DNA of 64,000 nt. It comes from Prorocentrum cordatum (taxonomy: Eukaryota > Sar > Dinophyceae > Prorocentrales > Prorocentraceae). Position 1 is the stretch's first letter, and the number at the start of each line of letters is the position of its first letter. Both the position numbers and the translations under genes were made by a program. Shown here in pieces: positions 31,411 through 42,408 of the stretch. Where the stretch lies: NCBI GenBank assembly GCA_963575745.1, contig CAUYUJ010022394.1, positions 1-64,000 on the forward strand. Reading direction: 5' to 3'. Under the pieces are notes generated by a model, which made no database searches, was not told the origin of the DNA, and saw only the letters and a list, made by a program, of their open reading frames with translations.

Positions 31411-32454
31411 GTTTGCATGGGCTGCATGGGTTTGCGGCCAGAGTTTCGGCCACGTTCGCAGTACAACCCTGCTACGCGTGCGGTTGCTTCGCGAGCTCCC
31501 GAGTCCAGGGCTATTGCATGTTTTTGCGTTTCGGGCCCTCCGTGCAATGCACGTTGCCCATCAGTCGAGTGCGATCGTCACTGTCTGAATGGGGGGGCAG
31601 TTTATACGGGCCGGCTGCACACATCAATTTTCTGAAAATGGGCTCTCGGGCCCACCTCGCGGCAGTAGCCACGTCCGCGCGCGGCAAGATGGCATGCGCC
31701 AGGCGCCAGGCGCGGGCGATCGCCTCTCCTTCCTGTTCCCTCTCCTCCTCCCTCCCTCCCTTTCGGCCTTACTCCTCACTCGAGGTGCGGAGTTCGGACT
31801 CCGCGCGTTAATTGGCGGTGGCGCCGGTGCACGCGGAGGTGGCTGGTGGAGGGCCCCCCGGTCTCGCCGACCGCTCCCCGTCCAGGGAGTCGCCAACGAG
31901 CCCGCACTGTCCTTTTTTGCCGGCCGCCTGCAGGGCCATCCTTTCACCCAGACTGTCTTCAGCATGCTGCGTCCTTCTCGGCCGTGAGCGGACGCATTGC
32001 GGTCTCAGCGCACTTTGCCTTCCTCCTCCCCTTCTTGCGGCTGCCTCATTTGTGCCTGACGGGGGTTGTCGGGAACGCAGCCTGATACTTGTCTACCTTG
32101 GTTGGATGTGGCGACGTCTACCCAGCCGGCCACTTTCGATCTCTACAGCTCTGGAGTTTCAACGCGTTTCGCTGCGGGTCCTCGTTGGGTGCGTTGATAG
32201 CCCCCTCGAGGGGAAGCGGATCTGCCCCTCATCACGTCCTGTTTTGCTGCTTTCAAGTCAGGGTGGCATGGCCTCCGGACGCATCCTTTCCGACCGCAGG
32301 TCTCACTCGGGAAGCAAGGGCGATGACGGTCCTGCGGCAGGGTTGCCTGTCGTCTCCCCGGCACGTTACACGTGATGGTTGCATGCGGGCGTGCGCGTTG
32401 TCTCCCTCTCGCCTCTTCCTCCCTCTTCTCCAAAATAGCGCTGAAGCAAAAAAA
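31411..32454. other. Unique sequence, no gene recognised
   Basis: About 1 kb of non-repetitive, moderate-GC sequence. Open frames of 110-190 codons overlap in several frames, none with a motif. Confidence 0.5.
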
Positions 32455-32680
32455 AAAGATTTTTGTGGGTTGCAAAGATTTGGGGCGTGCAACACATTCC
32501 GGGGCGAACATGTATTGCTGGATTTTCGCTTGTAGTGCATTTGTTGCAATCCAATGTGATCCACTTCTATGGCGCAATACATTTGCAATACAATTGTCAC
32601 ACATCTGTGGCACCACCCCTTTTCAGCTGGATCCCCGTTTGGGCCAACCAAATACATGTGCGCAGGCGCCGTTGGAAAGC
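32455..32680. repeat. Dispersed element, longer copy
   Basis: Begins AGATTTTTGTGGGTTGCAA (32,457-32,475) after an A tract and ends with GGCACCACCCCTTTTCAGCT, then GTTTGGGCCAACCAAATACA. Its right end, reversed, is the left part of the copy at 31,308. Confidence 0.7.
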
Positions 32681-34383
32681 GAGGGAGGGGAAGAAAGGAC
32701 GGGGGGAGGGAACGAGCGGTTTCCAACAACCGTATGCTTTGGCTGGCCGTCGAAGATCAGTCAAGTTGCAGCGCGTGTGCTCGGTTCTTTGTGAGCGCCG
32801 CGACGTTTGAGCCTCCGCAGTGATGGGCAGGCCGACCAACGTCGGTCGTGCAGGAGTTCCCAGAAGTCTCCACGCCAAGTGAAGCCAGCGTCACTCAATT
32901 TGAAGAGAGAGCGGATCAGACAGACGAGGGGTTTGCTAGGTTCAAGAGGGGGAGAAGGAGGAGGAGGAGGAGGAGGAGGAGGAGTAGGAGGAGGAGGAGG
33001 AGGAGGAGGAGGAGGAGGAGGAGGAAGGGGAGGAGGAGGAGGAGGAGGAGGAGGAGGACCAGGATGAGGAGCAGGAGGGGGAGAAGGACGAGAAGGAGGA
33101 GGATGAGAAAGGGAAGGAGGAGAACATCGACATTCGAGTCTGTGCAAGCCACGTCGATACCGATATTCTCTGTGGATTCCTGGTGCTAGCAAGGGGGTGA
33201 GGCGACAATTCGCGTGCTGAAAATGCCAGGGGCGGGAGGGAAGGAGGGAAGGAACTGGGAGGGAATGAAAAAGGTGTGTGTGTGTGACAAGGTGGGAGGG
33301 AGTGAATGACAGAGGTTTGAGGGGCAGAGTGGGAAGGACAGTAGGTGGGAGGAAGAGGATGACGATGATGGGATAACGAAGATGAAGGCACGGTAAAGTC
33401 GACGAACGACTCCGAATGCAATCATGAAGCCCGGTCTCCCCGCGAAGGTGGTCTGAGGCCAAGACGAAGATGAATGTGTAAGAGCGGGAGGAGGTCGGAG
33501 GCGTTGGAGTTGTTGGAGAGCGAGGGGTTCCGCTCGAAGTAGCTTCACCAGGATTGTCCACGTGTCTAACTAGTCAAGTGATCGGCGGACGGGCTTCTGA
33601 TCCATCGAGGCGCTATTCGTTGGGCCACCCAAATCGGAGGTATCATTCAACGCTTGCGACGACACCCCATGCATTTGCGCAACAGCGCAGGGCATCGGCT
33701 TGAGGGCAGGGCAGCATGCCGTGCCGAGCAGGAGGATAATGATAGGAAGGATGATGGGGAGGAGGGTAAGACAGATGATGAGCAAAGCGGGATGTGAATA
33801 CTAAGGGGAAGTTTTGACAAAGTCGATGTTTGCTTAGCTTTGCACGTGCGCGCAGCAAGGGCTGATACAGACTCAGTGCACTCGAGCATCGTTGCGCAAG
33901 TGCCGCTTCAGGTGGTGCGTGCTCCGCCAGCAGCCTTCCGGACCCAAGCTGCAGGCAAGCCTACCACTGCTAGCTGCCTGCGGCTGGTACCGTGATTAGT
34001 GATCGCAGCTGGCCGTCGTCTTTGGCCTCCCATGCCAGTGTTTTTTCCTATGCAGTGGTTTTCTTGCCGTGTCTGTTATCTATCGGCTGTCCTGGATGTC
34101 TGGCATCTCTCGCCACTGCTTCGTCGTCAATCGTTCATTGCCGTCGCGCCTGCTGCGTTTCTTGCTCGTTTCGCAGCTTGCCTCGCTCAAGTTAGACTCT
34201 CGTGGCCATGCTTTTTTCAGGTCGCAGCCGCCGCTGCCGTTCGGCCGCTGGCGGCGTCGTCGTTGTCGTCCCTCCTCTCTTCTGGTCATCCTCCTGGACT
34301 CTTGGCTACATGGGCGCGGTTACGACTGTTAACAGGACCGCGCAATCCGCCTCAGAGAAGACGCCAAGCCTTGGTGTCTTCTC
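32681..34383. other. Unique sequence interrupted by one GGA array
   Basis: The GGA array occupies 32,945-33,125. On either side I find no convincing gene; the open frames on both strands lack motifs. At 33,720-33,900 stops are frequent. Confidence 0.5.
32945..33125 (+). repeat. (GGA)n array
   Basis: GGA array with AGT, AGA and GAC variants. Confidence 0.96.
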
Positions 34384-34490
34384 TGAGGAGGAGGAGGAGG
34401 AGGAGGAGGAGGAGGAGGAGGAGGAGGAGGAGGGGGAGAAGGACGAGGAGGAGGAGGAGGAGGGGGAGTAGGACGAGGAGGAGGTCCTCA
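34384..34490 (+). repeat. (GGA)n array
   Basis: GGA array followed by a 230-bp GC-rich spacer (34,491-34,722) before the GAT array. Confidence 0.95.
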
Positions 34491-34722
34491 GAGAGGACGC
34501 CAAGGAGACACGGCCGGGGATTTTTGGTTCGAGCGTCGCTCCGCCAGCTCCGGCCCGCCGCGCTCCGGCGCGGCACGCTGTCCACACGCGTTCCAGCCCT
34601 CGGCCGTCCACGTCCCGAGCTCTGCCCCTCCGCCCCGCGGAGCGGAGCGACGCGCGATGCGTTCGCGGGGCGTGGCGTGTCGCCGGGCCGCCGCCGCGAC
34701 ACGCTGCGCAGACGTTTTTCGA

Positions 34723-34848
34723 CAATGTGATGAAGATGCTGATGATGATGATGATGATGATGATGCTGCTGCTGCTGATGATGATGGTGATGCTGATGAT
34801 AATAATGATGATGACGACGACTATGATGATCATTCTAATGGAACATAA

Positions 34849-34891
<43 letters not shown>

Positions 34892-34961
34892 TTGGTGATC
34901 GTGAAGCTGCTGCTGATTATGATGATGATGAAGATGATGATGATGATGATGATGCTGATGT

Positions 34962-35002
<41 letters not shown>

Positions 35003-35772
35003 TGAGGATGATGGTGCTGATCATATTGATGATGCTGCTGATGATGACGATGCTGCTGATGATGATGATGATGGTGATGATTGTGATGACGATGACGATG
35101 ATGATGCTGCTGATGATGATGTTGTTGATGATGGTGATGATTCTGATGACGATGATGAACTTGAGGATGATGGTGATGATGAAGATGATGCTGAGGATGA
35201 AGATGACGACGACGATGATGATAACGAGGATGATGATGCTGATGCTGATGCTGATGCTGATGATGATGTGAGGATGGTGATGATGATGCTAATGATGATG
35301 GTGATGACGATGATGTCGACGATGACGACGATGCTGATGACGATGATCATGCAGATCCTAATGGTGCTGCTGATGATGATGACGATGATGATGATGATGA
35401 TGATGCAGATGAGGAATCTGATGATGTTGAAGCTGATTATGATGATGTGAGGATAATGGTGCTCATGATGCTGCTGATGATGATCATGGTGATGGATGTG
35501 ATGACGATGATGATGCTACTGGTACTGATGATGATGATGATGATGATGATGATGAGGATGGTAATGTTGATGATAATGATTAAGTTGTTGATGATGGTGA
35601 TGATGATGAGGATGCTTATTCTGATGCTGATGGTGCTGAGGATGAGGATGGCGACTACGATGATGATAACGATGATACTGATCTAGATGATGATGATGAT
35701 GATGCTGATGTAGATGAGGCTGATTCTCATTCTGGTGCTGATGACACTGTAAGATTGTTGATGATTCTGCTA

Positions 35773-35812
<40 letters not shown>

Positions 35813-36241
35813 GGGCGATTGGTGATGATGACGATGATGATGCGGATAATGATAATGGTGATGATGACGTTAATGACCATGATGATCAAGATGCTAAGTC
35901 CGATGCTGATGACAATGATGATGTCGATGATGCTGGTGATGCTGATGATTATGAGAGGATGCTTGTGCTGATGACGATGATGATGATAAGGATGTTGGTG
36001 ATGATTGTAGTGGCGACGACGACGATGCTGATGAGGCTGATGCTGTGATGCCGATGCTAATGATGGTGATGATAACGAGGACGATGTTGATGATGATGCT
36101 GATGATGACTTGAGGATGGTGATAATGATGCTACTGCTGATAATGGTGATGCTGGTGAGTTCGAAGACCACGACGACGATGATGATCCTGCTGATGATGA
36201 GGACGATGACGATGACGATGATGATATGATGATGGTGATGG

Positions 36242-36306
<65 letters not shown>

Positions 36307-36689
36307 TCGATGCTGATGGTGTTTATCATTCCAATGATGCTGAAGATGCTGCTGCTGATGATGATGCTGATACTCATGATGATTCTGATGCTGGTGATGA
36401 CGATGCTGATGATGCTGAGGATGGTGATGCTGATGCTGATGACGATGCTGATGCTGATGCTGATGCTGATGCTGCTGCTGCTAATGATGCTGCTGCTGCT
36501 GATGATGATAATGGTGATGATGATGCTGATGACGACGATGATGATGATGATGATGACGATGATGATGATGATGATGATGCTGATGCCGATGATGACGCTG
36601 ATAATGATGATGATGATGCTGATGATGCTGATGAGGCTGATTATGATGATGCTGATGATGATGATGCTGATGCTGATGCTGATGATGAC

Positions 36690-36736
<47 letters not shown>

Positions 36737-36785
36737 GGATGCTGATGCTGATGCTGATGCTGATGCTACTGCTACTGCTGCCGCT

Positions 36786-36816
<31 letters not shown>

Positions 36817-36830
36817 ATGATGATGAGGAG
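34723..36830 (+). repeat. (GAT)n array, 2.1 kb
   Basis: Longest simple array in the window. GAT with frequent GCT, GAC, GGT and GAG variants; trinucleotide phase is held over tens to hundreds of bases and then shifts. Blocks containing GTGAGGATGATGGTG and GTGAGGATAATGGTGCTC recur, showing that long segments, not only single units, have been duplicated. Confidence 0.97.
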
Positions 36831-37373
36831 GAGGATGAGGAGATAACAAGAGGAGGAGGAGGATGAGAGGATTAGGTGATAGGAGGAGCAAAAGCAAAGC
36901 AGGGAGGACAAGAGCAGGAGATGAGGAGGAGGAGGAGAAAAGAGAGGAGGAGGATGAGGAGGAGGAGGTGGAAGGAGGATGAGGAGGAAGGAGGAGAGGA
37001 GGAGGAGGGGGAGGAGGAGGAGGATGAGGAGGAGGAGAGGATTGAGGAGGAGGAGAGGAGGAGGAGAGAGGAGGAGGAGGAGGAGAGGAGGAGGAGGAGG
37101 AGGAGGAGGAGGAGAGGAGGAGGAGGGGGAACTGAGAGGGAGGGAGGAAGGGAGGGAGGGGGGAGGGAGGCGGGAGGAAGGAGGAGGGAGGAGGAGGAGG
37201 GAGGAGGGAGGGGGGAGAGGAGAGGGAGGAGGGAGGAGGAGGAGGAGGCAGGAGGAGGGAGGAGGGGGAGGGAAGGAGGAGGAGGAGGGAGGAGGGAGGA
37301 GGGAGGAGGGAGGAGGGAGGAGGAGGGAGGAGGGAGGAGGAAGGAGGAGGTGGAGGAGGAAGAGGAGGAGGTC
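36831..37373 (+). repeat. (GGA)n array, degenerate
   Basis: GGA with GGGA, AGAGG and AACAAG interruptions. It follows the GAT array directly and ends at the spliced-leader relict. Confidence 0.95.
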
Positions 37374-37378
37374 GAGCC

Positions 37379-37453
37379 CGAGCTTGAGCCAAAATGGCTA
37401 CGGATGGGGGGAGGGAGGGAGGGAGGGCGGGAGGGAGGGAGGAGGGAGGGAGG
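37379..37453 (-). repeat. Spliced-leader relict with upstream GGGA tract, copy 2
   Basis: The minus strand at 37,404-37,383 carries the complete 22-nt dinoflagellate spliced leader (core GTAGCCATTTTGGCTCAAG). Including the upstream tract, about 74 bp (37,380-37,453) are identical to 38,943-39,016, 1,563 bp away. No GT donor follows the leader, so this is not a spliced-leader RNA gene. Downstream on the minus strand the sequence turns into the GGA array, so the second unit is truncated. Confidence 0.88.
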
Positions 37454-37489
37454 AGGAGGAGGGAGGGCTGCCATCAGCCGAGATGCCAG

Positions 37490-38111
37490 CACCAAAGCTG
37501 GGGCTCTCAGCGACGGCTGTTCCTGCAATTCCGAGAGCACGGCATCGCCATCAGCGAAACGACAAAGCAATTCATCATTCATGTCATCCAACTCTTTCGT
37601 ATCTTGTGAAGCACCCGACTGCACGCCCGTGGCAAGGCCTTCATTAGCAGCCGCTAGAAAAGAGGGAATCGTGCAAACAGCAACGCCTGCAACATCCAGT
37701 TGCTCCTCAAAGACGGGCTCGATCACATGCGAAGCCTCCTTTCTTATGTTTCTTATTGCGCCAATTTGTCTTCTTCTTTTACTTCGGGGCAACGTCCGTA
37801 GCGCCAGCTGCCGCCGAGGGTAAAGAGGAAGACGAGGAACCCACATCACACGCGATATGAACACCGCCACTGGGCTGACGTGTCAGAGACACCGCCATTG
37901 CGGGCTGACGTGCCAGGGCCAAAGGAAGAGACATCGCCACTAAGGGCTGGCATGTCACAGGCCTCAACACCGATATGCGACTCCAGGGCACCGCCACTAT
38001 CAGCTGACATGCCAGAGCCTTCCTGCGAGACACCGCCACTGAGGGCTGACATGTCGGGGGCTACACCTTCGCCACCAGCATCAGGAAAATCCCCGTCGCC
38101 AATGTAGAAGA
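37490..38111 (-). pseudogene. Frame-shifted 3' continuation of the spliced-leader-tagged gene
   Basis: Downstream of the main reading frame, protein-like sequence continues on the minus strand in other frames. One segment (38,150-37,900) reads ALIFYIGDGDFPDAGGEG and then a five-fold imperfect repeat around DMSALSGGVS. The next segment has a plausible C-terminus CDVGSSSSSLPSAAAGATDV ending in a stop near 37,785. A third (37,780-37,490) reads KEASHVIEPVFEEQLDVAGV and DDMNDELLCRFADGDAVL. Frame changes could be introns, assembly errors or decay. Confidence 0.5.
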
Positions 38112-38699
38112 TCAGCGCCTCCGAGGTGGCGTCCGTGGGATTCGCGATCCTGCCGGCGGAGTCGGAGGCGCCGGCGGTGTAACCAGGACAGGCGGCTGAG
38201 GGGGCCACCAACCCATCGCCATAGCTGCGACATACGCCATGTCTGGCTCCTGGCCAGCCGGCGACTCCTCCTTCAAGCGCTTGAGGATGCTCTTGTAGTC
38301 GTTCAGCATGTGCTTGCGGCGCCTCTTCCTGGGCGCCGTTGGGGTAGAAGTGCTCGTAGTAGCGCCCTGCGCGACCGAATAATCCAGCGTGTCCTCCTCC
38401 ATGGCCTTGGGAAGCAAAGCCGGCTCCTCCGTAGCAGCCTGGATGGGAGACGAACTGGAAACCCCAAGCTGGGGGGAGAAGGGCGAGACCACTGGAGCTT
38501 CCACCTGCGGTGTCACCTGCTTGTCGAACTGCTCCTTCGCTGTTTGCTGCGCCTCCACAGCGAGGCGCAGGCGCTCCCAACGCGGGAGCTGCTTCACCGG
38601 CGCCTGCTCGAGCTGCTCCACCGCCGCGGGCTGCCGGCAGCCATGTGCCGGGGGCGGCGGCGGCGGCGGGTGGCAGAACCGGCGCTGCGAGTCCGCCAT
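38112..38699 (-). CDS. Spliced-leader-tagged gene, unknown 195-residue protein
   Basis: Best-supported reading frame in the window. ATG at 38,699, stop at 38,112. The N-terminus has RRFCH followed by seven prolines (residues 11-17); residues 38-58 form a charged helix (RWERLRLAVEAQQTAKEQF); residues 124-130 are RKRRRKH, a possible nuclear-localisation motif, followed by a helix (LNDYKSILKRLKEE); the tail is proline-rich. No family recognised. A complete spliced-leader sequence lies about 250 bp upstream of the ATG on the same strand, as expected of a genomic copy derived from a trans-spliced transcript. The upstream stretch 38,830-38,700 is itself open (MVSRDPELRIFVPAHLVNGD) in another frame and may belong to the gene. 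Function cannot be inferred. Confidence 0.6.
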   Translation of the reverse strand: MADSQRRFCHPPPPPPPAHGCRQPAAVEQLEQAPVKQLPRWERLRLAVEAQQTAKEQFDKQVTPQVEAPVVSPFSPQLGVSSSSPIQAATEEPALLPKAMEEDTLDYSVAQGATTSTSTPTAPRKRRRKHMLNDYKSILKRLKEESPAGQEPDMAYVAAMAMGWWPPQPPVLVTPPAPPTPPAGSRIPRTPPRRR

Positions 38700-38941
38700 C
38701 GAGAAGAACAACGTCTAGTGAGCCGAAATGCGCTGCAAACGCTGCAACGCGCGCCCCGAGGTCGCCGTTGACGAGGTGCGCTGGCACGAAGATGCGCAAC
38801 TCGGGATCCCTTGATACCATGCACCGGTATCCCCCAGCGTTCACTGCCGCACACCTGGCGGAAGCGCTCAAGCCAGCAGCACAATGGCCATCAGCCCTGG
38901 GGAAGGCGCGAGCCGGCAAGGATCCTGAAAAGGCTTGAGCC

Positions 38942-39016
38942 CGAGCTTGAGCCAAAATGGCTACGGATGGGGGGAGGGAGGGAGGGAGGGCGGGAGGGAG
39001 GGAGGAGGGAGGGAGG
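38942..39016 (-). repeat. Spliced-leader relict with upstream GGGA tract, copy 1
   Basis: Minus strand 38,967-38,946 is the full 22-nt leader. It is followed by CTC and then GGCTCAAG, the last 8 nt of the leader again, suggesting a second, truncated relict in tandem. The identical 50-bp tract upstream of both leaders shows that the unit was duplicated as DNA after the leader was acquired. Confidence 0.9.
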
Positions 39017-39483
39017 GGAGGGAGGGAGGGAGGAGGAGGAGGAGTAGGAGGGGAGGATTAGGAGAGGAGGAAGGAGGAGGAGGGATAGAGGAGAGGATGG
39101 GGAGGGGGGGCCCCCGTAGAGGAGGCAGGGAGGGTATGAGGAGAGAGGAGGGAGGAGGATGCGGAGGGGAGTAGGAAGGGAGGAGGAGGAGGAGGAGGAG
39201 GGGGAGGGGAGAGGAGGAGGAGGAGGAGGAAAGTATGGTGAGGAGGAGAGTATGAGGAGGTGGGAGAGGGCAGGAGGAGGAGAGGAGGATGAGGAGGGAG
39301 GAGTAGGAGGAGGAGGGGGAGGAGGAGGAGGAGGAGGGGAAGGAGTAGGAGGAGGAGGGAGGAGAGGAGGAGGAGGAGAGGAGGGAGGAGAGGAGGAGTG
39401 AGGAGGGGATGAGGAGGAGGAGGAGGAGGAGAGGAGGAGGAGGAGGAGGAGGAGGAGGGGAGGAGGAGGAGAAGGAGTAAGAG
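39017..39483 (+). repeat. (GGA)n/(GGGA)n array
   Basis: Purine array, degenerate, with GTA and GAT interruptions. It lies upstream of the tagged gene on that gene's strand. Confidence 0.95.
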
Positions 39484-39632
39484 GAGATGGAGAGGCGGAG
39501 AAATGGATCAGTGCTGCGGAGGAGGGACGGCGGCTGGCAGCCAGGCGCCTCCCTCGGCGTGGCCCCGCCTCCGCCGCCCGCGGCCACCGCCGAGAACGCC
39601 CTGCAGTCCTTGCAGGCGACCCTACACATCGC

Positions 39633-39676
<44 letters not shown>

Positions 39677-39784
39677 CTGCCGCCGCCGCCGCCGCCGCCG
39701 TCGCCGTTGCCGCCGTCGCCGTCGTCGTCGCACCTCCCCTGTCGTCGCCCCGCCACTTGCCGGTGCCCGGCCTGCAGTGAAGAA
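39484..39784. other. GC island with (GTC/GCC)n run
   Basis: 39,640-39,730 is GCC and GTC repeats; the rest is unique and open on several frames. Confidence 0.5.
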
Positions 39785-39785
39785 A

Positions 39786-39938
39786 GGTATACCCCCCAAG
39801 AGGGGTACGATCGAAAACGAAGAGGGTGGGTATCGAGGGTTTGGGAAATACGTGTTAACGGACACTCGATCAGATAACAGCGAACATTCTTAAACTGGTT
39901 GTTGTTGTTGTTGTTGTTGCTGCTGCTGCTGCTGCTGC

Positions 39939-39990
<52 letters not shown>
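39786..39990. repeat. (TTG)n element, copy 1
   Basis: Stem-loop TACCCCCCAAGAGGGGTA (39,789-39,806), then GATCGAAAACGAAGAGGGTG, GGTATCGAGGG, about 60 bp of spacer, then a TTG array with a CTG core (39,898-39,990). The 5' part aligns over about 110 bp with copy 3 at 41,280. The usual 3' module is missing. Confidence 0.8.
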
Positions 39991-40058
39991 AGTAAGGGCG
40001 GGGCGCCCCGACCCGTGTCCCACAACCCCACCCTCCCCCCCGCAACACTCACAACAAC

Positions 40059-40212
40059 TGGAATTCCTAAGGATTCCTAGGAATTCCTAAGGATTCCTAG
40101 GACTTCTTAAGGATTCCTAGGACTTCCTAAGGATTCGTAGGAATTCCGAAGGATCCCTAGGAATTCCGAAGGATTCCTAGGAATTCCTAAGGATTCCCAG
40201 GAATTCCTCGCT
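40059..40212. repeat. 20-bp tandem repeat (GGAATTCCTAAGGATTCCTA)
   Basis: Seven to eight tandem copies of a 20-bp unit that is itself two near-identical 10-bp halves (GGAATTCCTA and AGGATTCCTA). The unit is palindrome-rich and contains repeated EcoRI-like GAATTC sites. Confidence 0.92.
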
Positions 40213-40392
40213 TCGCCGGTGCACACATTCTTTTTGCCGGCAGGAATTCGTTGGTGCCAGAGAGGAGGTCCGCAGATGTTCACAGAAATCGAATTCAAAC
40301 GGCGTTGTTGTGGTGTTGTGTGGGGGGGGGTAGTTGTTGTGGTTGTTGCCGGGGGGGGGTCCCGTGACGGGTCGGCGCTGGCCGCCCTTGCT

Positions 40393-40430
<38 letters not shown>

Positions 40431-40500
40431 GAACTCTCATTCTTGAAGAATGATTATTGTTGATCCCCCCCCACCGGTGCACATTGATTTTTTCGATTGA
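40213..40500. repeat. (TTG)n element, copy 2
   Basis: The TTG array (40,393-40,431) is followed by a stem-loop CATTCTTGAAGAATG, ATTATTGTTG, a C run and CCGGTGCAC. The same GCCGGTGCAC string starts the segment at 40,215. The 3' module matches copies 3 and 4. Confidence 0.75.
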
Positions 40501-40592
40501 AGTGCCACCCCCGGGGCTCGCACTTTGTTTCTTCTCAAGGAAAGTCTTCCTGCTCAAACTGTGCCCCTGCCCCCCGGGCTACAACAACAACG

Positions 40593-41043
40593 GCTCCCGC
40601 CTGAGACTTCCTCGATTTTTACTCAGGACCCCCGCTCCCGCCTGAGGCTGACGCGCAATGTACTCAGGAAAGGCGCCCCCGTCTGAGACTTCCTCGCAAT
40701 GTAATCAAGACCCCCGCTCCCGCCTGAGACTTCCGCGCAATTTACGTGGGAACGGCGCTCCCGCCTGAGACTTCTTCGAATTTTACTCAGGACCCCCGCT
40801 CCTGCCTGACATTTCTGCGCCAATTGACTCAGGAACGGCGCTCCCGCCTGAGACTTCCTCGCAATTTAGTGAGGACCCCCGCTCCCGCCTGAGACTTCCG
40901 TGCAATTTGCTCAGGAACGGCGCTCCCGCTTGAGACTTCCTCGCAACTTAGTCAGGGCCCCCGCTCCCGCCCGAGATGTCCTCACAATGTACTCAGGACT
41001 GCGCTCTCGCGTGCGACGTCCTCACAAATTATTCTGGAATTGC
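40593..41043. repeat. 41-bp tandem repeat in alternating pairs
   Basis: Eleven units of 41 bp (one 40, one 42) starting GCTCCCGCCTGAGACTTCC. Units end alternately in GGACCCCC and GGAACGGC through nine units, so the real unit of amplification is an 82-bp dimer. The last two units are diverged. Confidence 0.94.
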
Positions 41044-41279
41044 GTTTCGGCGCTCAGGAACCACGCACGCGCCAAGGACGCCTTCACAACGTGGTATCTT
41101 CCCTCTTCCTTCGTCCTTCCCCCTCCCCTTCCTCCCACTCTCCCTCGTTCTTCCCCTCCTCCTCTTGCAGGGCCCGCGCCAATTCCAATGGCGGGCAGAG
41201 AGATGTACGCCCCCGAAGGATTGTCCGCCCGTTCCGGTTTGCCCGTACGTCTAAGCCCGCCGGCCCCAGCAAAGAGAAA

Positions 41280-41387
41280 TAATCCCCCCGAAAGGGGTGT
41301 GATCGAAGACGAAGAGGGCGGGTATCGAGGGTGTAGGGTATACGTGTTGAATGACTCGCGGGCAAGTAAGAGCGTACAGCCTTAAAA

Positions 41388-41439
<52 letters not shown>

Positions 41440-41870
41440 GAATATTATTACTTCTAAAGAAATATTATTGTTGAGACCCCTGGTGCGCGACCCCCCTCCA
41501 AAACCTAGGCCGCAGCCTCATTTCCTTCATTTTCTAGCGAAAGCTTCAGAAAAGTGGATTGTCACCGGATCCGGTTGTTTTGTTGTAATCCGTTTTCCCT
41601 TGCAAAAAACACTATAAAATGAAAATTCTTGTTCTTACTTGATCAAATTGCAAGAATCCCTTGCAAAAAATAAGGTAAAGTGGACATTCGTGCGCGCAAG
41701 ACGAAATCCTTCCAAAACCTTAGGTTTCGTAGCGATTTTAACATAAAAACATCAAAAACCCAATGGTTTTTTAAGAAAAAAATGTCAAAATGTCCTTCCG
41801 CGCGCTCTTGCGGATTCGTAGGAAAACCAACACTTTTAACCTGTCTCTCGCTCTTTCTCTGCTTCATATC
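41280..41870. repeat. (TTG)n element, copy 3
   Basis: Stem-loop CCCCCCGAAAGGGG (41,284-41,297), GATCGAAGACGAAGAGGGCG, then the TTG array (41,389-41,440), then AATATTATTACTTCTAAAGA, CCCCTGGTGCGCG and an AT-rich 3' body that aligns with copy 4 for over 300 bp (shared CCGGATCCGGTTGTTTTGTT and GAAATCCTTCCAAAACCTTA). Confidence 0.85.
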
Positions 41871-42140
41871 TATCATACGTAACACATCTACTTGTGTAAT
41901 CGCCTTCCCAGGAAATTGCCTCAAAAATGTGACCAACTATCTTGGCAGTGCGTACCATCTCACGTGTACCGTGTACCACATCTTCTCAGGTTGCCTCACA
42001 CATGTGACGAATCTCTTTCTATCTCTCTCTCCTCTGGCTCTCTGTCTTGCTCTCTCTCTCTCTCTCTCTGTCTTTGTACTATGTATGTCATGCGCAACAA
42101 ATGCACGATGCGGGGCACATGCGGGGCCCAAACAAGTGAT
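41871..42140. other. Spacer with (CT)n tract
   Basis: CT tract at 42,048-42,070. The peptide-like frames here are pyrimidine artefacts. Confidence 0.5.
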
Positions 42141-42149
42141 CAACCTCTG

Positions 42150-42369
42150 CGGGTGTGTACTCCACGCCAGTGTAGTATCCACGATCGTCCGCGCGCCACG
42201 AAGTGAAGTGTCCTGACGTCATAGGGCGGGAAGCTGGGTGTGGGTGGTTCCCGAGAGTCGTGTGGATGTTTGGTAGAGCTTGCATTGCCCCCCCACGAAG
42301 TGGGGGTATTGGCTGGCGTCGCATGAAAACCCTGGCACTGGGGAGAACACTGAGCGTTCGGGTAAAATG

Positions 42370-42408
<39 letters not shown>

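Noticed and set aside
37383-37404. A functional spliced-leader RNA gene
   Set aside because: No GT donor follows the leader, and the downstream sequence is a GGA array; the other copy (38,946-38,967) continues into a protein-coding gene.
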